Shown here: positions 35,843 to 43,548 of the stretch, piece after piece
Numbering within the stretch: position 1 is the first letter of the stretch
Layout of the letters: every line of letters starts with the position of its first letter
NCBI RefSeq assembly: GCF_022809775.1
Contig: NZ_CP094380.1
Location: forward strand, 186,001-250,000
DNA from: Pseudodesulfovibrio tunisiensis
GTDB taxonomy: Bacteria > Desulfobacterota > Desulfovibrionia > Desulfovibrionales > Desulfovibrionaceae
Direction: 5' to 3'
DNA length: 64,000 nucleotides
Program-made: the position numbers and the translations under genes
The notes under the pieces: generated by a model
Told to the model about the DNA's origin: nothing
Databases searched by the model: none
Seen by the model: the letters and a program-made list of their open reading frames with translations, nothing else

Positions 35843-36868
35843 ATGGACCTTGGCTGGCTGACCGGACTTGATGGCGTTCAGGAACTGCACGCACAGCTGG
35901 ATTTTCTCCGTAGCGTGCAACGGACGTTTGATCATGGTTCCGGCAGGCTGGACCTGCTGACCGTGTTTTCCAAGATTCTTGCCGTGGCCGTCCCTCTGGT
36001 TTCGGTCATGGCTGCCTGGTACTATCGACGCATTTTCGGGTTCGGTCTCGGGCGATTCCTGTCTCGGATCTTTTCGGCAAAAAGTAGCCAGATCATTGAA
36101 AACTATCTGGTTTCAAAAGGAGTGATGCTGGAGGTCTACCTGTATTCGCCCCATGGCGTGGACAGAAAGGTCTGCAACGCCCGGGTGTCTGCCGTGGCTG
36201 GAGGCGGCATGACGCTCGATCTGGTTCAGGTGCATCCCACCAGCCTGAACCTCAAGAACAAGCGCGTGATCTGTTTCGTCAAGCCGTTCACCTACTCCGG
36301 GCGGAAGATCAATGCCTTCGTCACCTATGTCCGCCACATGCATCGGCGTGGCACGGTGATCAAGGAATTGACCCTGCTCACGCCCATTCGCTACCGTTTT
36401 GTCATTCGCAGGAAACACGTTCGCCAGAAGGTCGCTCGGCAGGGAGCGGTTCGGGTCAAGGCCTGGGATGTTCGCAGGCGCAAGACGTTCTGGATGGTTC
36501 GCCCGGATTTGCAGACTGTGAGCAATCCGGCAAAGCACGAGGACAAGATGCGGCTGGAGGTTGCCAACATTTCAGCCGGCGGAGTGCGTTTGCATATCCT
36601 GAATCCGAAAGGGGAGTTGCCACCTCTCAAGGAAGGAAATCAACTCGTTCTTCGAATCAGCGTATGGAATCCCGAGACAAAGAAATTTTTCTACTTCAAC
36701 GTGGTCGGAGCCATTCGCAGCCGTTTCAAGGTCAAGAGTGGCGGCATCGGACTCGGTATCCAGTTCGTGGCCAGAGGAGACAGGATGGGCAGCGGATATA
36801 CCTGGAAGACCCTGCAGGGGGAAATTCCCGAGCTGGGAGAGTTTCTGGAGAGGATTCAGGGCGATTAG
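35843..36868 (+). CDS. Membrane-anchored PilZ-domain protein
   Basis: 341 residues. One transmembrane helix is near residues 47-63 (LTVFSKILAVAVPLVSVMAAWYY). A basic domain of about 120 residues follows that resembles the YcgR N-terminal half. A PilZ domain then spans about 190-335, with the arginine patch RRKHVRQKVAR and the NISAGG motif (D/NxSxxG). It is predicted to bind cyclic di-GMP and act on motility or surface processes at the inner membrane. AAAGGAGA ribosome site. Converges on the Fur-family gene with three bases between stops. Confidence 0.8.
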   Translation: MDLGWLTGLDGVQELHAQLDFLRSVQRTFDHGSGRLDLLTVFSKILAVAVPLVSVMAAWYYRRIFGFGLGRFLSRIFSAKSSQIIENYLVSKGVMLEVYLYSPHGVDRKVCNARVSAVAGGGMTLDLVQVHPTSLNLKNKRVICFVKPFTYSGRKINAFVTYVRHMHRRGTVIKELTLLTPIRYRFVIRRKHVRQKVARQGAVRVKAWDVRRRKTFWMVRPDLQTVSNPAKHEDKMRLEVANISAGGVRLHILNPKGELPPLKEGNQLVLRISVWNPETKKFFYFNVVGAIRSRFKVKSGGIGLGIQFVARGDRMGSGYTWKTLQGEIPELGEFLERIQGD

Positions 36869-36871
36869 AGC

Positions 36872-37306
36872 CTATTTTTTCCCTCGGCAGTCCGGGCACA
36901 GGCCGTACAGGTACATCTTGTGCCGCAACAGGGTGAACCCGTGTTCCTCGGCGAGTTCTTCCTGCCTGCGCTCGATCACTTCGTCCATGATCTCGATGTT
37001 CCTGCCGCACGCTTCGCAGATGAGATGATCGTGGTGCTCGCGACCATAGCTGGATTCGTAGCGAGTCACGCCGTCCGCGAAGTCGAGCGGTTCCACTATG
37101 CCCGCCTCGTTAAGGAGCTTGAGCGTCCGGTAAACCGTGGCCTGTCCGATGGACGGGTCATGACGTTTGACCAGTGCGTACAGCTCTTCGGAGGAGAGGT
37201 GCTCGTCCTGTTTTTGCAGCGTGTCCAGAATGACGCGGCGTTGGGGGGTCATTTTCAGATTCTTTTCCGCCAGATACCGGGAGAAGGCTTCTTGTGAGTT
37301 GGTCAT
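36872..37306 (-). CDS. Fur-family metalloregulator
   Basis: 144 residues. Winged-helix DNA-binding half MTPQRRVILDTLQK and SIGQATVYRTLKLL, metal-binding dimer half with HHDHLICEAC and the C-terminal CPDC zinc pair. Length and the REHHDH motif fit Fur/PerR; the sequence alone does not tell iron (Fur) from peroxide (PerR) sensing, though PerR usually has a different histidine set. Single gene, divergent from the tRNA-Ser region. Confidence 0.92.
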   Translation of the reverse strand: MTNSQEAFSRYLAEKNLKMTPQRRVILDTLQKQDEHLSSEELYALVKRHDPSIGQATVYRTLKLLNEAGIVEPLDFADGVTRYESSYGREHHDHLICEACGRNIEIMDEVIERRQEELAEEHGFTLLRHKMYLYGLCPDCRGKK

Positions 37307-37706
37307 GAGTCTTTCTTGTAGGATTTGATTTGTCTTAATTTTTCTGAAAGATACGGTATGTCACCATCTGTGTCAATTCGCAAAACCTTTGGCCCATGCC
37401 TTTCCCGGTACTTTTTTGAGGGTGTATTTCATTTTCATGTCGGCTGAAAGCCGGCCGGGCATTGCCAGACAAAAAATATTGACTTCCGTTGAGCATCTCA
37501 ATGCTTATTCACCACAGAAAATCTCTACTTGTGGGTGGTACCAAGTTGGTGAGGTTTACATTTGCGTTTGGCATTTTCTTCATTGGGATACGTTTTCGCA
37601 CGTGCTGCATGTTGCCTTTTCCGGATTGCTTTTCTTGACAATCCTGAGCCCTGTCCCTACAACCAATTCTCTTCACAAGCCTTGTTTCCCAGAGGCTTTT
37701 TCTCGC
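37307..37706. other. Intergenic region between fur-family gene and tRNA-Ser
   Basis: 400 bases without a gene. It holds the Fur-family promoter side (AT-rich from 37320 to 37380) and the tRNA promoter at 37635-37663. Otherwise nothing recognisable. Confidence 0.6.
37635..37663 (+). promoter_or_regulatory. Sigma-70 type promoter of tRNA-Ser
   Basis: TTGACA, 17 bases, TACAAC. The -35 is perfect and the -10 matches four of six; expected start is about 35 bases before the tRNA. Confidence 0.65.
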
Positions 37707-37796
37707 GGAGGGGTGGCAGAGTCCGGTTTATTGCTCTGGTCTTGAAAACCAGCGGCGGGCAACCGCCCGGGGGTTCGAATCCCTCCCCCTCCGCCA
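37707..37796 (+). tRNA. tRNA-Ser (anticodon UGA)
   Basis: 90 bases including an encoded CCA. Acceptor stem GGAGGGG/CCCCTCC, anticodon arm CTGGT-CTTGAAA-ACCAG with TGA at 37743-37745, the long variable arm typical of serine tRNAs, and T-arm GGGGGTTCGAATCCCTC. tRNA-Ser genes are common integration sites, and the sequence after it is AT-richer than before it. Confidence 0.96.
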
Positions 37797-38042
37797 AATA
37801 GAAATCAATAAAATAGTTAAGCATATAATGCCTCTGTGGCAATTCTTCCCTGTGGCCGTAGTTTTGAGCTACGCCGTTGTCCAATTCCATGTCCGGCACG
37901 GTGTATCGCGGCATAAACCTTGTCTTGCTCGGGAGCGACAACTATGCCGATCCCCGTTTTCTGACGCTTCGGCAGGTCAATGCCAACGGCTAACGGATCA
38001 GGAAGGACTCTAAGTGGATATCGGATAGGTTGGGCTGAATAC
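37797..38042. other. Non-coding or degenerate stretch after tRNA-Ser
   Basis: 246 bases. Two short open frames overlap here on opposite strands (37817-38071 minus, 37828-38013 plus), neither with a ribosome site or recognisable product. It may be decayed mobile DNA, but nothing identifies it. Confidence 0.4.
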
Positions 38043-39233
38043 TTAGTTCTGGGGCTTTGGCAGGGTGACATAGACGGTTGTCATTCCCGATTCAGAACAA
38101 TCCAATTCAATATTGCCGTTTTGGGCTTTGATCATCAACATGGCTGAGTATGTCCCAAGTCCTGTTCCAAATTTCTTGCCCGATGTAACCAATTTGTTGA
38201 AGAAAGTTTTTTGTATGCTGCTTGGCACTTCTCCATAATTTCGAATTGCGATGGAGCAGTAGTCGTTCCTGCTGAAAGTTATTGAAATGGGTTTTCCTGG
38301 AGGAGACGCTTCTGAAGCATTCGTTATAAGGTTCATGAAGGAGCTGAAGAGAAGAAACTCTTCTCCATAAACGAGAAAAGTATCGTTGTCTTGATCTGTT
38401 GGATCCATGCAATTGATTGAGACCTCTTGTTTGGAGGCCGAGAGGGTATTGCTGATCCGGGCGACCACGTCGGAAATGGTTTTGTAGAGGTTTACTGTGG
38501 CAAATTCTTTTTGGTAAGTCCCTTCCTCTATTCGGTAGAGCGTCAAACTTGAATCAAGAATTTCAAGCATTCTTTTTCCGTTGTCCTGGATGAACTTCAC
38601 AACTATTTTCTGATTTTCAGTTAGGTTTGGATCATCAAGGATTGATTTCGGCAGAGATACGGAAGCAATCAATGTGTTTCTGAGATCGTGTTGGATCAAT
38701 GCATCAATGAGTTTTTTGCTCTCGATATTCTCATTGAGTAGCCGCACCTCGCTTTCAAGGGAAGCGATGAATGTAGTGGCATCATTTAAAGCATGGCTAG
38801 TCTTGGCTATTTTCCCCTCTGCAATGCGTTGTTTTTTTTCATGAGAGTTCTCTTTTGAGAGGAAATCCATTCGGGTTGTCTCGTGTGCTTCGAGGATGCG
38901 GTTTGTTTTAACTCGTTCGGACTGCATTTGGGCAATCATATTATCTTGTTCCAAAATCTTTTTTTTGAGCTCCAAATTTTTGTGATCACTTGTTGAAGTG
39001 GGAGATATTATTTTGGATGCCCGTTTTCCTGCCATCGATATAACACCTATGGAGACACCGAGGAGCAGGGTGCTTAGAAGCAGTAGTGCACGGGGGATTG
39101 AAATTGTCCAAAACAGGAAAGAAATTTGAGTTTGTTCAAAATTTTGAAAAATGAACAACAAGAATAATAAGGCGAGTATCAAGGATACAGCCAGGTGGGC
39201 TTTCTGCTTGATTTTTGCTGGCAGTCCTTTCAT
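38043..39233 (-). CDS. LapA-type membrane histidine kinase
   Basis: 396 residues. Two transmembrane helices (about 14-30 and 46-66) form a LapA/DUF1049-like unit (FIFQNFEQTQISFLFW). A coiled coil of about 85 residues (about 85-170) leads to a kinase core. The phosphoacceptor is probably His182 in IQHDLRN. The ATPase domain has N-box FMNLITNASEASP and glycine-rich GTGLGTYSAM. The G1 box reads NYGEV, with Asn where many kinases have Asp. No receiver or response regulator gene is adjacent. GGGGGAT ribosome site. It is AT-richer than its surroundings. Confidence 0.78.
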   Translation of the reverse strand: MKGLPAKIKQKAHLAVSLILALLFLLFIFQNFEQTQISFLFWTISIPRALLLLSTLLLGVSIGVISMAGKRASKIISPTSTSDHKNLELKKKILEQDNMIAQMQSERVKTNRILEAHETTRMDFLSKENSHEKKQRIAEGKIAKTSHALNDATTFIASLESEVRLLNENIESKKLIDALIQHDLRNTLIASVSLPKSILDDPNLTENQKIVVKFIQDNGKRMLEILDSSLTLYRIEEGTYQKEFATVNLYKTISDVVARISNTLSASKQEVSINCMDPTDQDNDTFLVYGEEFLLFSSFMNLITNASEASPPGKPISITFSRNDYCSIAIRNYGEVPSSIQKTFFNKLVTSGKKFGTGLGTYSAMLMIKAQNGNIELDCSESGMTTVYVTLPKPQN

Positions 39234-39259
39234 CGAACATCCCCCGAAGCTAAACGGTT

Positions 39260-39457
39260 TCAGAGGCTAGGATTTCCTTGTTTCTCTTTGGGAGCGTACT
39301 TGCCGCACCAATCCGTTTTCTTCACCCGAGGCCATATCGCCATGGCGTTTTCGGACAACGCTGAAACGGTTGGAGGGGAGAACCTGCATGTCCCGTCCTC
39401 CTTGAAGTCCGTTTCGACCGGAAGATAATAACGACAGTTTTCACACGTTTCATCCAT
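39260..39457 (-). CDS. Small four-cysteine protein of unknown function
   Basis: 65 residues from the ATG at 39457, which has a GGAG ribosome site; a GTG at 39508 has none. Cysteines are arranged as CENC, then a single GTCR and DWCGKY, with a conserved PRVKKTDWCG tail. The pattern suggests zinc or iron-sulfur binding. Similar short proteins occur in accessory regions of many bacteria and phages (from memory). Ends just before the start of the kinase gene, so they may be co-transcribed. Confidence 0.55.
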   Translation of the reverse strand: MDETCENCRYYLPVETDFKEDGTCRFSPPTVSALSENAMAIWPRVKKTDWCGKYAPKEKQGNPSL

Positions 39458-39700
39458 TTGAATATCTCCATTGGATAGGTGGGAATCTGCATCTTGTTCT
39501 TGCTTCACATTTCAAAGTTATGCTTCCTGTGATTATGGGGCAATTGTTATGCAAAAAAATGGTCCGTCTATGTTTGCAAGTGCAAGTTGAAGTATTTTAA
39601 TGTGTTGGCTCTGGATAGACCATGGAGAGCCATTTTTTATAACACCAGCAGCCTTGAGGTCTGTCCAAAGTGATCTATGGTGGACATGAGGTGAAAAATC

Positions 39701-41188
39701 ATGAAAGCACTTCTTGTTTACCCATCATATCCGGACACGTTTTGGAGTTTCAAAAGCGTCTTGCCATTTGTATCCAAAAAGGCGGCCTTCCCACCGCTTG
39801 GTCTGTTGACCGTTGCTTCCATGCTCCCGGAAACGTGGGAGAAGCGTCTTGTTGATACGAATGTTGCTCCGCTTTCGGATGCCGATATCGAATGGGCTGA
39901 CATTGTCTTGATTAGTGCCATGATCGTTCAAGTCCCCAGCGCGAAGGAGGTCGTCCGGCGCGCGAAGCTTTTTGGCAAGACTGTGGTCGCTGGGGGGCCA
40001 GCCTTCAGAGCTGACAGAGAAGAGTTCCCCGAGGTGGATCATTTCATCGTAGGGGAAGCCGAAACAATACTGCCTGCATTTCTTAGGGATTATGAATGTG
40101 GCACAGCCAAACCTATGTATGAATGCACTGAGCACCCTGATTTGGGAACAACGCCTCTTCCCGCTTGGCAGTTGTTGAATTTTGAAGATTACGTTTCGAT
40201 GACCTTGCAGTATTCGCGCGGATGTCCTTTTGATTGTGAGTTCTGTGATATAGTGATTATGAATGGCAGGCGTCCTCGCACAAAAAAAACGGACAGAATG
40301 TTGCGAGAATTGCAAAGTTTATATGACGCTGGGTGGAGAGATTCCGTGTTCATCGTTGATGACAACTTCATAGGCAACTTAATCCATGTGAAAGAGTTTC
40401 TGCCCAAACTCGCAAAATGGCAGAAACAGCGAAATTACCCTTTTCGGCTCATGACTGAAGCGAGTGTAAATATGGCTAATGATACTGAACTGTTGAGAAT
40501 GATGAGTTCAGCCAATTTTCATAAGGTTTTCATCGGAATAGAATCTCCATCAGAGGAAAGCTTGGAGGAGTGCGGCAAAAAACAAAATGTAGCCACTGAT
40601 TTTTGTTCCGCCGTTCAAGCTATTCACCAACATGGGATGCAGGTTATGGGCGGCTTCATAGTAGGATTTGACAGCGATACATCATCAATATTTGAACAGC
40701 AGCTTCGTTTTGTCAAAAACATTGGCGTGGTGACGGCAATGGTCGGCGTGCTCAATGCCTTGCCGCATACAAGGCTTTGGCATCGTCTTCAGGCGGAAGG
40801 ACGGTTGCTTGACGGGTTGAGCGGCGAGAATACTGATGCTTGTGTGAATTTTGTCCCTTCGATGGGGCGCGAAACGCTTCTTGAAGGATACAAGCGGCTT
40901 CTGGCAACCTTGTATTCTCCCAGAGAATATTATGCTCGGATCAGCAAATTCCTGTCTTCCTATACGCCGACATCAAAAGGAAGGATCATGTGGCATGATG
41001 TCAAGGCATTCATGAAAAGCATGTGGTTCATTGGAGTGGTTTCCAAAGCTCGTTTCCCGTATTGGAGGCTTTTGGTGAAGACAGTTTTTACCAAGCCAAA
41101 ATCCTTCCCCGTCGTAGTGGAACTCGCAATTCTTGGATTGCATTTTGAACGTGTATCTCATCGTGTGATGGAAGTTTCGTTATCATAG
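39701..41188 (+). CDS. B12-binding-domain radical SAM protein (DUF4070 type)
   Basis: 495 residues. An N-terminal cobalamin-binding-like domain (LLVYPSYPDTFW, then FPPLGLLTVASML) is followed by the radical SAM motif CPFDCEFC, a FIVDDNFIGN loop and a C-terminal DUF4070-like domain (ARISKFLSSY to the end). These enzymes methylate or rearrange carbon skeletons; the substrate is not evident. Ribosome site GAGGTGA. The GC content and codon use look lower than in the rest of the window. Confidence 0.85.
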   Translation: MKALLVYPSYPDTFWSFKSVLPFVSKKAAFPPLGLLTVASMLPETWEKRLVDTNVAPLSDADIEWADIVLISAMIVQVPSAKEVVRRAKLFGKTVVAGGPAFRADREEFPEVDHFIVGEAETILPAFLRDYECGTAKPMYECTEHPDLGTTPLPAWQLLNFEDYVSMTLQYSRGCPFDCEFCDIVIMNGRRPRTKKTDRMLRELQSLYDAGWRDSVFIVDDNFIGNLIHVKEFLPKLAKWQKQRNYPFRLMTEASVNMANDTELLRMMSSANFHKVFIGIESPSEESLEECGKKQNVATDFCSAVQAIHQHGMQVMGGFIVGFDSDTSSIFEQQLRFVKNIGVVTAMVGVLNALPHTRLWHRLQAEGRLLDGLSGENTDACVNFVPSMGRETLLEGYKRLLATLYSPREYYARISKFLSSYTPTSKGRIMWHDVKAFMKSMWFIGVVSKARFPYWRLLVKTVFTKPKSFPVVVELAILGLHFERVSHRVMEVSLS

Positions 41189-41575
41189 TGTTTTTTCAGC
41201 ATGTACACGATGCTGATGATCGGTTTTCATGTTTTAGTACACAAGGTGACTCATATTGTTTCGCGAGAGGCTTTTTCCTTTAGTAGAGTAGTTTCAAGAG
41301 AATGCTGTTTATTGATATGTCATCAAGATAATTGGCTATGGCCGTGTTAAATGTTTTATATTTGATTTCTTTACTTTTGGCTGGGAATGATTCATATATA
41401 AACAACTCAGCGTGACTGGACGCATGATTACTTCTTAGCCCCGTTTGGGCAACTTTCGTTCCACGTAAGCTTTAGATTTACTCTCCCGTCCCAGAGCCTT
41501 CCAATTATCACCCGGTATTCCGGGGTCGACCGCTGTTGCGCGCCGTCGTAATCTTTCCTTTTTCCCAAGGCTTTT
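41189..41575. other. AT-rich intergenic region before rhlE
   Basis: 387 bases without a convincing gene. A weak CAGCAT/ATGCTG hairpin at 41197-41215 may end the radical SAM transcript. The 41405-41575 part is GC-richer and could be a long untranslated leader of the helicase gene, as seen for cold-regulated helicases; I see no defined structure. Confidence 0.45.
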
Positions 41576-42805
41576 ATGACCTTTACAGATTTTTCTTTTG
41601 ACCAACGTATTGACGCTGGCATCAATTCCTGTGGCTATGACACCCCGACTCCGATTCAACAAAAAGTCATCCCGTTAATTCTACATGGGTATGACGTCAT
41701 GGGGTTGGCACAGACTGGCACTGGAAAGACTGCCGCTTTTGCTTTGCCCATTCTTCAGAAGCTTCTTTCCGCTCCTTCCTCCCAACGGGGGCCGCGTGTA
41801 CTCGTGTTGGCTCCCACGCGAGAACTGGCAATTCAGATCAATGACAGTTTCAACTCATTGGCTGGACATGCCGATATTCGCACAGGCGTTGTTATCGGTG
41901 GCGTCGGGATGGGCCCGCAGATAAAAGCGTTTGATTCGTCACAAGTCATCGTCGCATGCCCCGGGCGGCTTGTCAGACTGATTGAGAAAGGAGTGCTTGA
42001 TTTCAGAGCCATTGAAACGCTTGTTCTTGATGAGGCCGATCGGATGCTGGACATGGGGTTCATGCCGGACATCAAGCGAATTCTCGCCAAGCTTCCCGCC
42101 AAAAGGCAAAATCTCCTTTTTTCTGCCACCATGCCCAAGTCCATTCTTGCTTTTGCAAAGCGGATACTGGTCAATCCGAAGATGGTTCGGATCAATGCAA
42201 ATTCGTCGGTTTCAAGTGTGAAGCATTTTTTCTACAAGACTCAAAGCAGCAAGAAAAACAAATTGCTGGATGACATACTTTCCCGTTCAGAGCATCAAAG
42301 CATGCTTATATTCACTCGCACTAAACACAAAGCCAAAAATCTGTCACGACAGTTGGCAAACAGTGGGTACGACTCCACCTTTTTGCAAGGCAACATGAGC
42401 CAGAGCCAGCGCGAAAAAGCGTTAACCGGGTTTCGTGATGGGCGATATTCCATCATGGTGGCCACGGATATTGTTGCACGTGGCATCGATTGCGACCGAA
42501 TTACTCATGTCGTCAATTACGACATGCCAAATACGGTTGAAACGTATACACACCGAATAGGCAGAACGGGCAGGGCAGGACGATCTGGCAGCGCCATCAG
42601 CTTGGTTACCCAGGATGACATTCCTCAGTTGCGGGCCATTGAAAGGGGTATGAATCTCTCAATCGAGCAGAATTCCATTTGTGGTTATGAGGCATCGGAA
42701 AAATGCGGTGGAAGGTTGGCAGAAAATGCTGCTCATTCTCATGGGAAAAATGAGGGGCGGAGGCGGCGGCGAAAGTCGAGACAGGCAACGCCGTCTGCTG
42801 CCTAG
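41576..42805 (+). CDS. rhlE: DEAD-box RNA helicase, RhlE type
   Basis: 409 residues. Motifs in order: Q motif (TPIQQKVIP), AQTGTGKTAAF, PTREL, DEAD (as VLDEADRMLDMGF), SAT, and the C-terminal RGID, HRIGRTGRAG. A basic Arg-rich tail ends the protein (GRRRRRKSRQ). It unwinds short RNA duplexes in ribosome assembly or cold adaptation. Ribosome site AAGG. It lies in the AT-rich accessory stretch but is a common housekeeping gene. Confidence 0.93.
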   Translation: MTFTDFSFDQRIDAGINSCGYDTPTPIQQKVIPLILHGYDVMGLAQTGTGKTAAFALPILQKLLSAPSSQRGPRVLVLAPTRELAIQINDSFNSLAGHADIRTGVVIGGVGMGPQIKAFDSSQVIVACPGRLVRLIEKGVLDFRAIETLVLDEADRMLDMGFMPDIKRILAKLPAKRQNLLFSATMPKSILAFAKRILVNPKMVRINANSSVSSVKHFFYKTQSSKKNKLLDDILSRSEHQSMLIFTRTKHKAKNLSRQLANSGYDSTFLQGNMSQSQREKALTGFRDGRYSIMVATDIVARGIDCDRITHVVNYDMPNTVETYTHRIGRTGRAGRSGSAISLVTQDDIPQLRAIERGMNLSIEQNSICGYEASEKCGGRLAENAAHSHGKNEGRRRRRKSRQATPSAA

Positions 42806-42986
42806 CCATTGAGAGATATGTTTTCTGTTGTTTCTCATGGGGATGGGGGAACCATCCTTTCTTCTCGTCAATTAAATTCAATAGATTCAAGTTTTTGGAT
42901 GTTGAATATGAGCCGCTGATTCCATGCCTTGTTCTCGGCGAGAGGGCAAGCCGTCGTGTTTGTCTGCTGGATATTGGCTTTTTCTG

Positions 42987-43028
42987 CCATCACAACCGAC
43001 GACCGAATCCGGTCGCCGGTTGTGATGG
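42987..43028. terminator. Strong 19-base-arm hairpin after the Met-rich gene
   Basis: CCATCACAACCGACGACCG pairs with a 19-base arm with a single mismatch and a four-base loop, four bases from the stop of the minus-strand gene. No T tract follows on the minus strand, so it is terminator-like or a 3' RNA-stabilising structure. Confidence 0.6.
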
Positions 43029-43032
43029 GCTG

Positions 43033-43512
43033 TTACATCATGCTTTTCATGTGTGTCAGGGTCTTCTGCATTTTTTCAATACCTTCGGTCATCATGGGGA
43101 TGGCGGCATCGGGATTCTTCTTCATCATGCCCATTCCCTTCATGGTGGTCATCATGTCCTTGTTCATCTGTTTCATGGCCTTTTGCATGTCCTTGTTGCC
43201 GGATTGACTGGCATGCTCCTCCACGGTCATCATGCCGTGGTGCATGTCGGCCATGTGCGTATCCATCGAGGCCATGGCTGCCTTGCGGGCTTCCGGGGCT
43301 TTCATCTGATCCACATCCATTTGCATCATGTGCAGATTGTCCTCCATGGTTTTCATTCCGTCATGCATGGAGGCGGCTCCCTGTTTTTCCATGGTGCCGT
43401 GAGACATTTCTCCATGATTCGAACCGTGATTCATGTGGGAATCGGCGAAAGCAGGTACGGCAGTCATGGCGACCAGGGCAAGGGTCAGAAAAACGGTAGT
43501 GATCTTTTTCAT
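43033..43512 (-). CDS. Methionine/histidine-rich periplasmic protein of the cus operon
   Basis: 159 residues with a cleavable signal peptide (about 1-23). The mature part has about 33 methionines and many histidines, in clusters such as MHH, GMGMMKK and HMMQMDVDQM. This composition is typical of periplasmic copper or silver binders and is strongly reminiscent of a metal sponge or chaperone, though no named family is evident. It is the last gene after cusA, 36 bases downstream, so it belongs to the same operon. Confidence 0.7.
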   Translation of the reverse strand: MKKITTVFLTLALVAMTAVPAFADSHMNHGSNHGEMSHGTMEKQGAASMHDGMKTMEDNLHMMQMDVDQMKAPEARKAAMASMDTHMADMHHGMMTVEEHASQSGNKDMQKAMKQMNKDMMTTMKGMGMMKKNPDAAIPMMTEGIEKMQKTLTHMKSMM

Positions 43513-43548
43513 CGGTCTACTCCTGTAAACGGGTTGCAGTTGTGCCGT

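Noticed and set aside
37817..38071. Possible transposase remnant after tRNA-Ser
   Set aside because: No transposase motif, inverted repeat or target duplication could be identified, so it is reported only as degenerate sequence.
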